From the NCBI GenBank assembly GCA_030039695.1, contig JASHVB010000508.1:1-13369 (forward strand): 13,369 bases of DNA. Reading direction: 5' to 3'. The notes under the pieces were generated by a model. That model was not told the DNA's origin. It made no database searches and was given only the letters and a program-made list of their open reading frames with translations. This document shows, piece after piece, positions 7,875 to 13,369 of the stretch. Both the position numbers and the translations under genes were made by a program. This stretch comes from Acetobacteraceae bacterium. Its GTDB lineage: Bacteria; Pseudomonadota; Alphaproteobacteria; Acetobacterales; Acetobacteraceae. How positions within the stretch are numbered: position 1 is the first letter of the stretch; each line of letters opens with the position of its first letter.

Positions 7875-7908
7875 GCATGACCTCGCTCGGGGCGTGACGA
7901 GGTCGTGC
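7875..7908 (-). terminator. 11-bp stem-loop after purA, candidate terminator
   Basis: GCATGACCTCG (7875-7885) pairs with CGAGGTCGTGC (7898-7908) in 11 pairs, one a G-U, around a 12-base loop. It begins 20 bases past the purA stop in the direction of purA transcription. No T-run follows, so it may act as a Rho-independent terminator only poorly, or protect the 3' end of the mRNA. Confidence 0.5.
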
Positions 7909-7927
7909 CCAGCCGCGGGAGTTCGGC

Positions 7928-9217
<1,290 letters not shown>

Positions 9218-9264
9218 CCGGTTCTCCAACCACGCGAAAGGCGGCAGCTTACACCATTGCCGCG

Positions 9265-9280
9265 TCGGCCGCGCGGCCGA
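9265..9280. repeat. 16-base perfect palindrome between hisZ and purA
   Basis: TCGGCCGCGCGGCCGA is self-complementary over all 16 bases and sits 48 bases before the purA start, inside the hisZ-purA spacer. As RNA it could form a 6-pair stem with a GCGC loop. No T-run follows on either strand. It could be an operator, a weak attenuator or a chance GC palindrome. Confidence 0.35.
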
Positions 9281-9395
9281 ACCCCTGCGCACGCATCGCT
9301 TTTCCTGGCAAGCACGGTGCGGTGCCGCAGGCAGGCCGCCACTTCTGCGCGCGCGACCAAGGCTGCTTCGACGCTCGGCGCATGCCCGCGCGTTG

Positions 9396-10541
9396 TCATG
9401 ACGCCAGCGCGACCGCCTCTCCGTTCTGCAGCACGAACGCACATGCCAGCCGCCGCGCCTCCGCGACTGGATCCGCCGCCTCGCCCAACCCGGTAACCGT
9501 GGCAAATCCGCTCGCCCGCAACGCCGCCACCTGCGTCGGATCGGCGCCCTCCGGAACGAACACACGGGGCTTTGCCGCCCGCTTCGGCGCCGCGCGCAAC
9601 AGCGCATCAGGATAGAGCGTGAGCCCGGTCGCGGGTTCCGTCTCGCCACAGACATAGCGCCCGCCCCAGCCCAACTCCTCGTGCCGGCCCGGCGCATAGA
9701 TCGTGACGGAAACCCCGGTCTCGTACCGATACCCGCGGAACTCCACTGGATCGACGGTCAACCGCAGCGCCGGCGCGCGGGCACGAATCGCCGCTACTGC
9801 CTCCGCCAGCCGCTCGGCCAGCGCCGCACCGGCGGGCGGCAGTTTCGCAGCGCCCAGCGCGGCCAGCGCCCGGTCTGCCGGTCCCGCCGCCAGGAGCAGC
9901 TCGCCGAGCAACTCCGCCAGAGGTCCGCCGTGTCGATTCACCGCCGCCGCGTCCTTGCGGTCCAGCGCGCGCGCCACGGCGGTGCGCGCGGCGCCGTCGA
10001 TTCCGGCGTCGTCCAGCAACCCCGGCACCAGCATAGGCAGCGTCAAATCGAAACTGACCCGGGTCAGGCCGACGGCTGCGAGCGCTTCGGCGCCGACCAA
10101 CACGATCTCCGCGTCCGCCGCCGGCAGGTCACAGCCGATCAGTTCGATCCCCGCCTGCGCCACCTGCCGGTCCGGTGCGAGCTGCGTGCCGCGCACCCGC
10201 AGGCACTGTCCGGCGTAGGACAGTCGCAGTGGGCGCGCCGCGCCGGCTAAGCGTGTGGTGGCAATGCGTGCTACCTGCGGCGTGGTATCGGCGCGCAACC
10301 CCATCATGCGCTGGCTGTCGGGGTCCATCAAACGGAAGGTCTGTTCCGCCACCGCGGCGCCGGAGCCGGACAGCAGGCTGGTCTCAAACTCGAGCAGCGG
10401 CGGCTTGACCCGCTGGTAACCGTACGAGGCAAACACGTCCATGATCGCCTCCACCGCCGTCGCTTCCGTCTCAGCGTCGGGCGGCAGCAGATCGCGCAGG
10501 CCGGCGGGCAGCAGCGCGGGGTTTGGTGGGTCGTCGGACAT
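9396..10541 (-). CDS. hisZ: ATP phosphoribosyltransferase regulatory subunit
   Basis: HisZ is a histidyl-tRNA-synthetase paralogue that lacks aminoacylation and pairs with the short form of HisG to make and regulate the first enzyme of histidine synthesis. The 381 residues fit the family. The class II synthetase-like core is visible: [13 protein letters not shown] (11-23), [13 protein letters not shown] (81-93), QAGIELIG (129-136), YRYETGVSV and ELGWGGRY (289-296). Compared with true HisRS it is short and lacks the C-terminal anticodon domain. Its presence predicts a short HisG elsewhere; none is in the window. The start ATG 10541 follows a poor ribosome site (AAGAACAAGCCC). The TGA stop overlaps another ATG (ATGA), opening a 66-codon frame that I do not call. 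purA follows 178 bases downstream. Confidence 0.95.
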   Translation of the reverse strand: MSDDPPNPALLPAGLRDLLPPDAETEATAVEAIMDVFASYGYQRVKPPLLEFETSLLSGSGAAVAEQTFRLMDPDSQRMMGLRADTTPQVARIATTRLAGAARPLRLSYAGQCLRVRGTQLAPDRQVAQAGIELIGCDLPAADAEIVLVGAEALAAVGLTRVSFDLTLPMLVPGLLDDAGIDGAARTAVARALDRKDAAAVNRHGGPLAELLGELLLAAGPADRALAALGAAKLPPAGAALAERLAEAVAAIRARAPALRLTVDPVEFRGYRYETGVSVTIYAPGRHEELGWGGRYVCGETEPATGLTLYPDALLRAAPKRAAKPRVFVPEGADPTQVAALRASGFATVTGLGEAADPVAEARRLACAFVLQNGEAVALAS

Positions 10542-11099
10542 GGGCTTGTTCTTAGCGGGCTCGATCCGAGGGCGGGAGGGGGAGGCTCAGAAGATCATCC
10601 GCCAGTATAACGGGGGCACAGTGTTGTCCGAGGCATCCGGCCCGCGCCCGTCCTCGTTCGGCGTCGTCGGCAAAGCACATTTGCCCCGCGCCGATCTTCA
10701 GGTTCACGCCCGCGATTAGCTCTTGCCGAACAGCCCTCAATCGGCCTCGATCCTGTATCCGCTCTGGTTCCGCGAATTGTTGGCTGAACCTGCCAGCTCG
10801 GCGGCAAGCAGCGCTCCCATGGGATGAGCGATCGGATCCGTTGCGCGGACCAAACCAGCCCAGCCTCACGCTGCAAGTATTGTCGCACCACGACGGCACA
10901 TGATTGCTGATCGTGTTCGCCCCGAACGCCTGGAGTGAAGTCGGATAAGAACGCTGCTCAGTGTTGTCCACGGCCCCGAGACTCGCGACGCGCACGAAGC
11001 GTGTGCGCGCAATGACAACCCTTGCGGCGGGCCAGTCCCGACGGCCACGCAAACCTGGCCAGGCTTCGTGGCAGCCTGGGTGATTGGTGGGCCTGATTG
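10542..11099. other. Gene-poor divergent region between hisZ and ftsB
   Basis: About 560 bases between divergent genes. The longest frame (10552-11052, minus) has no recognisable motif, an Arg/Ser/Gly-rich composition and mixed third positions, so I do not call it. The hisZ-proximal end holds a possible -10 box and the ftsB end a clear promoter. The 11-base sequence CAGTGTTGTCC occurs twice in direct orientation (10619-10629, 10959-10969). Small inverted repeats occur near 11054-11079 (CCTGGCCAGG, and CCAGGC/GCCTGG around a 9-base loop). I see no tRNA or known ncRNA. Confidence 0.55.
10604..10609 (-). promoter_or_regulatory. Possible -10 box for hisZ
   Basis: On the minus strand TATACT matches five of six -10 positions and lies about 63 bases before the hisZ ATG, a plausible distance. 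The hexamer 17 bases upstream (CTCGGA) is a poor -35, and one copy of the CAGTGTTGTCC repeat (10619-10629) falls in the spacer, so an activator or other factor would be needed if this is real. Confidence 0.25.
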
Positions 11100-11128
11100 T
11101 TCACGCCCCGGCGAGATTCGCCTATAAT
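11100..11128 (+). promoter_or_regulatory. Sigma70-type promoter of ftsB
   Basis: A perfect TATAAT (11123-11128) with TTCACG (11100-11105) exactly 17 bases upstream, matching four of six -35 positions. Transcription would begin near 11135, giving a leader of about 20 bases before the ftsB ATG at 11155, with GGAG at 11143-11146 as ribosome site. An exact TATAAT is rare in DNA this GC-rich, which supports the call. Confidence 0.7.
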
Positions 11129-11154
11129 GCCGCGGTTGATTCGGAGAACGCCCG

Positions 11155-11466
11155 ATGGCCAATGTGATCAAGGCGTGGATTGCCCCGATGGTCTTCCTGG
11201 CGATCACCGCCTTCTTCGGCTGGAGCGCCACACAGGGCCAGCACGGTCTGTTGGCCTATTCGAAGCGCGAGGCGTTGTTCAACCAGGCGCTGGCCGACCA
11301 GGCCATTGCGCAGAAAGAGCATGACGATTGGGCGCGCCGGGTCTACAGCCTGCAATCCAGCCATCTCGATCTCGACGCGCTGGATGAGCGCGCGAGGGCG
11401 CAGCTCAACCTCGCGGATCCAACCGACATTATCGTGCCATTCACCGGGAAGGACCGCTTGTTCTGA
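11155..11466 (+). CDS. ftsB: FtsB/DivIC-family septum formation initiator
   Basis: A 103-residue bitopic membrane protein of the divisome; family members form the FtsQ-FtsB-FtsL complex that recruits and activates septal peptidoglycan synthesis. A short cytosolic N-terminus is followed by one membrane helix (about 8-24, WIAPMVFLAITAFFGWS), a coiled-coil-like stretch (33-66, AYSKREALFNQALADQAIAQ onward) and the conserved end LDLDALDERARAQLNLADP, which matches the DivIC pattern of D-x-x-D/E-E-x-AR-x-x-L before the Pro. Start ATG 11155 has GGAG eight bases upstream and sits just behind a clear promoter. In many alphaproteobacteria this gene lies between eno and the pyruvate dehydrogenase genes; neither is here. 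The DUF2889 gene follows after 70 bases with no terminator, so the two are probably cotranscribed. Confidence 0.9.
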   Translation: MANVIKAWIAPMVFLAITAFFGWSATQGQHGLLAYSKREALFNQALADQAIAQKEHDDWARRVYSLQSSHLDLDALDERARAQLNLADPTDIIVPFTGKDRLF

Positions 11467-11536
11467 AGCGGTTGCAGCCTCGCGGGCCACGTGCCATATC
11501 CGCCGTGCTGCACTGCAACACAGAGAGGTCCCCCCG

Positions 11537-12175
11537 ATGCCGCTGAGCGAGCCCGCGGCGCGCGAATTGCTGCACTCCCGCGACATCGAAATCCGCGGCT
11601 ATCGCCGCGCGGATGGGCTGTACGACATCGAAGCGCAGCTCGGCGATGCCAAAAGCTACGGCTTCTCCAACCATGACCGCGGCTTTGTCGAGCCGGGAGA
11701 GAAGCTGCACCACATGTGGTTGCGGCTGACCGTGGATGAGTCAATGCAGATCGTCGCATCGGAAGCCGCGACGGATAGCGCGCCCTACGCGGTCTGCCCG
11801 CAGGCGGCGCCGAATTTTGCGCGCCTTGCCGGGCTGCGGATCAAGGCGGGATTCCTGCGCGAAGCGTCACACGTGGTCGGCGGCACCGCCGGCTGCACGC
11901 ATCTGCGGGAGCTGCTGCAGCAGATCGCGACCACTGCATTCCAGACGATCAATCCGCACAAGGCCTGGCGCGAGGCAAAGGCGCGCGGCGAGGCCGACAT
12001 CCGCGGGACCGACAAGCTCGACAGGCGGATCGCACAGAAGATGCTGGGCGGGGTCGGCTCGATCGTGGACTCCTGCCTTGCCTACGCTGCGGACGGCCCG
12101 ATCGTCCGTCGCCGCTGGCCGGAATTGTTCCGCTCAGAAATCAGCGCGGCGAAGACCGAAGCGGACGCGAGCTAA
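11537..12175 (+). CDS. DUF2889 domain-containing protein
   Basis: A 212-residue cytosolic protein recognised as DUF2889 from the N-terminal IEIRGYRRADGLYDIEAQL (17-35), HMWLRLTVD (59-67), the central AGLRIKAGF, and CTHLRELLQQIATTAFQT (120-137) with the family's conserved Cys-Thr-His. No signal peptide or membrane segment is visible, and the biochemical role of the family is unknown to me. I chose ATG 11537 because AGAGG lies about 10 bases upstream and the DUF begins soon after; the longer frame from 11180 overlaps ftsB in another phase. It probably shares the ftsB promoter and ends 80 bases before a strong stem-loop. The conserved Cys/His set could bind a metal, but that is a guess. Confidence 0.88.
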   Translation: MPLSEPAARELLHSRDIEIRGYRRADGLYDIEAQLGDAKSYGFSNHDRGFVEPGEKLHHMWLRLTVDESMQIVASEAATDSAPYAVCPQAAPNFARLAGLRIKAGFLREASHVVGGTAGCTHLRELLQQIATTAFQTINPHKAWREAKARGEADIRGTDKLDRRIAQKMLGGVGSIVDSCLAYAADGPIVRRRWPELFRSEISAAKTEADAS

Positions 12176-12254
12176 GCGGGCTCTCGCAGCCTGTGCTGCG
12201 TTCGTGGGGCATGCGGGCGCGACGAGGCGCAGGCCCCTGGTGCTCTCGGTGGCC

Positions 12255-12293
12255 GCAGGGCTGTTAAGCGTGATACAACACGCAACAGCCCGC
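12255..12293. terminator. Strong stem-loop between convergent genes
   Basis: GGGCTGTT (12258-12265) pairs with AACAGCCC (12284-12291). Inside, after an AA bulge, GCGTG (12268-12272) pairs with CACGC (12279-12283) around the loop ATACAA; a GC/GC pair outside, past a bulged A, extends it. That is 13 pairs in the two main segments. It lies between the DUF2889 gene (+) and the small gene ending at 12312 (-), the place expected for a shared terminator. The T-run on + is only TTT (12294-12296). Confidence 0.7.
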
Positions 12294-12311
12294 TTTGGTG
12301 CCCACCGGCGG

Positions 12312-12515
12312 TCAGTGGCGTCCCTTGTCGCGTGGCGGCGGGCGGAAGCGCGGATCGTTCTCCTGCAACGCGCGCTCCATCTGCACGATCCACGCAGCGG
12401 CTTCATGCTCGGTCGAGAAGCCGGGTACGGTCTTGCGGCGCCCGTCCGGGGTGGTCATGTCGACGCTAAACGAACCTTTGGGTAGCCGGATTAGTTGGAA
12501 GTGTGGAATGGCCAT
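12312..12515 (-). CDS. Small conserved-looking hypothetical protein, 67 aa
   Basis: A 67-residue protein that I cannot name. It looks coding: an amphipathic core reading GSFSVDMTTPDGRRKTVPGF (14-33), then STEHEAAAWIVQMERALQEN (34-53), followed by a basic tail (RFRPPPRDKGRH). The pattern of a short beta segment, a PGF turn and an acidic helix with AAWI is one I associate with small alphaproteobacterial proteins of unknown function, but I cannot confirm this without a search. It begins at ATG 12515 with a weak ribosome site and ends 19 bases before the stem-loop terminator. A second small minus-strand gene lies 88 bases upstream, so both may be one unit. No signal peptide or membrane helix. Confidence 0.6.
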   Translation of the reverse strand: MAIPHFQLIRLPKGSFSVDMTTPDGRRKTVPGFSTEHEAAAWIVQMERALQENDPRFRPPPRDKGRH

Positions 12516-12603
12516 GCCGCACTATGGCATGGTCTGTCAGGAATTGCACCTGACGAAACGGTATGGCGCGCGTTTGCGCCCACCCGCTTGTGGATGACGC
12601 TGT

Positions 12604-12858
12604 TCAGCCGCGGGTGGTCTGCCGTGACGATCCTGCGGTGCGCGAACCGCTCGTCGTCGCGCTCCGCAGCGTCTGTGCGAGCCTGTTCCCGTCCAGCCGC
12701 CGCATCTCGCGGTAGATGGCCTGGGTCTTCTCACGCGGCGTCAATGCCTCCCATGCGACGTCGGAGTAGCCGGTCCGCGCGACCCTGAATGCGTCAGCGA
12801 ACACCCGATCCGGGGTGGTTCGAGCGTTACTGTCGTTCTTTGCTGAACCGCCGGTCAT
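12604..12858 (-). CDS. Small hypothetical protein, 84 aa, possibly frameshifted near its end
   Basis: I start this at ATG 12858, which has GAGG five bases upstream, rather than the TTG at 12876. The 84-residue product is not recognised. Its middle reads like a real protein: DRVFADAFRVARTGYSDVAW (17-36), then EALTPREKTQAIYREMRRLD (37-56), an amphipathic helical stretch. The last 20 residues (SATTSGSRTAGSSRQTTRG) turn abruptly to low complexity. In another phase the same bases give ERDDERFAHRRIVTADHPRL with strong G/C third positions, open to a TAA at 12493-12491. The gene may therefore carry a frameshift around 12665, or the alternate frame may be chance. It precedes the 67-aa gene on the same strand. 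Confidence 0.45.
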   Translation of the reverse strand: MTGGSAKNDSNARTTPDRVFADAFRVARTGYSDVAWEALTPREKTQAIYREMRRLDGNRLAQTLRSATTSGSRTAGSSRQTTRG

Positions 12859-13369
12859 GCCTGCCTCGATGTGCAATCGATGGTCGTATACGGCGCCGAA
12901 TTCGCCGCACGAGCCATTAACCTGATCGACGCGTGCAGCCAGATTAGTCCAACTGGCCTGATTTGTCGTCGCGACGGCATGTCACACATTGGCGGGCGTG
13001 CTCCGTCCTCCGCTATGCAGCGATTCATTGCTCGTCGGGCGACGAGAGCAGCGCAAGGCGGCACCTCACGCTCGTGCGTCGAAACCAGGATCACACTTCT
13101 CATCCTGTATTCGCCGCTCTGCAAGCGCGCCCCTTGGCCGGGCGTGCCGCCATCATCCCGGACGTGCGCAGGATCACACTTCGCATGAAACGATCGACAT
13201 CACGCTGCGTCGTCCCGCTCTCAGACGATCCGGCGGCGCGTTTCGGCCAGGAAGCGTTGTTGCGGCACTGGGGCTAGGGGTGGCTGCAGATGCCGCGCGT
13301 GACGGCGGCATGGACGCGTTCCGGCAGGAGGCTGCCGCCGTCGCGAACACCACGGATCTCAGGCTTGGC
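12859..13369. other. Right-end region without a confident gene
   Basis: About 510 bases. Overlapping open frames on both strands (for example 12963-13277 on +, beginning with TTG) translate to Arg/Ser-rich sequences I do not recognise, although the second half of that one (LQARPLAGRAAIIPDVRRI) has good third positions. CAGGATCACACTTC occurs twice in direct orientation (13086-13099 and 13169-13182), each followed one base later by CAT. From 13280 a frame starting GTG runs off the right edge (see next entry). No mobile-element ends are apparent. Confidence 0.5.
13280..13369 (+). CDS. Possible 5' part of a gene running off the right edge
   Basis: From GTG 13280 the frame reads VAADAARDGGMDAFRQ and continues EAAAVANTTDLRLG to the last base without a stop; 22 of 30 codons end in G or C. 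An internal ATG lies at 13310. Neither start has a good ribosome site, and the frame is open further upstream without a start codon, so the true start is uncertain. The opposite strand is also open from the edge (AKPEIRGVRDGG...) to a TAG, so the strand itself is in doubt. No family is recognised. Confidence 0.2.
   Translation, partial: MAADAARDGGMDAFRQEAAAVANTTDLRLG

Noticed and set aside
9218..9697. N-terminal 160-residue extension of PurA
   Set aside because: It overlaps hisZ in another frame, is Arg-rich and non-conserved, and the true PurA N-terminus with GGAG upstream begins at 9217.
10906..10939. LexA-type box near GTTCGCCCCGAAC
   Set aside because: The alphaproteobacterial LexA site is a direct GTTC-N7-GTTC repeat; this is an inverted GTTC/GAAC pair with shorter spacing.
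10552..11052. 166-codon minus-strand frame upstream of hisZ
   Set aside because: Low-complexity, Arg/Ser/Gly-rich translation with no motif or ribosome site; it fits a chance frame in GC-rich DNA.

Overview
The window reads as an ordinary chromosomal stretch of a GC-rich alphaproteobacterium, probably in or near the Rhodospirillales/Acetobacteraceae. That placement is inferred from strong G/C third-position bias, the hisZ-purA and glmM-thiD pairings, a selenocysteine factor, an FtsB/DivIC homologue and a DUF2889 protein; no 16S gene or phylogeny supports it. I see no transposase, integrase, CRISPR array, rRNA or tRNA.

Layout from left to right. The first 288 bases are the 3' end of sucD (TCA cycle), then about 680 bases with no convincing gene, then a TetR-family regulator on the + strand (965-1636). 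It converges on a long minus-strand block that is transcribed right to left: hisZ, purA, a ferritin-like diiron protein, selB, an SDR oxidoreductase, glmM and thiD. Within this block selB/SDR overlap by 4 bases (ATGA) and glmM/thiD by 1 base (TGATG), so these pairs are probably translationally coupled. Gaps of about 180-300 bases with hairpins separate hisZ/purA, purA/diiron protein and diiron protein/selB, so the block is probably several transcription units. To the right of hisZ lies about 610 bases of mostly non-coding DNA ending in a clear TATAAT promoter. That promoter drives ftsB and a DUF2889 gene on the + strand, which end at a strong stem-loop shared with two small convergent minus-strand genes. 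The last 500 bases have no recognisable gene, only a possible partial frame that runs off the right edge.

Functionally these are mainly unlinked housekeeping genes: histidine synthesis (HisZ), AMP synthesis (PurA), selenoprotein decoding (SelB), peptidoglycan/LPS precursor synthesis (GlmM), thiamine synthesis (ThiD) and division (FtsB). I did not find a credible new multi-gene system. The most interesting local signal is the leader of selB. It has a 10-bp perfect inverted repeat, extended by G/C pairs, which contains the UGA stop of a 34-codon upstream ORF lying in the same frame as selB. This invites comparison with the SECIS-like control element reported upstream of E. coli selAB, but remains an inference.
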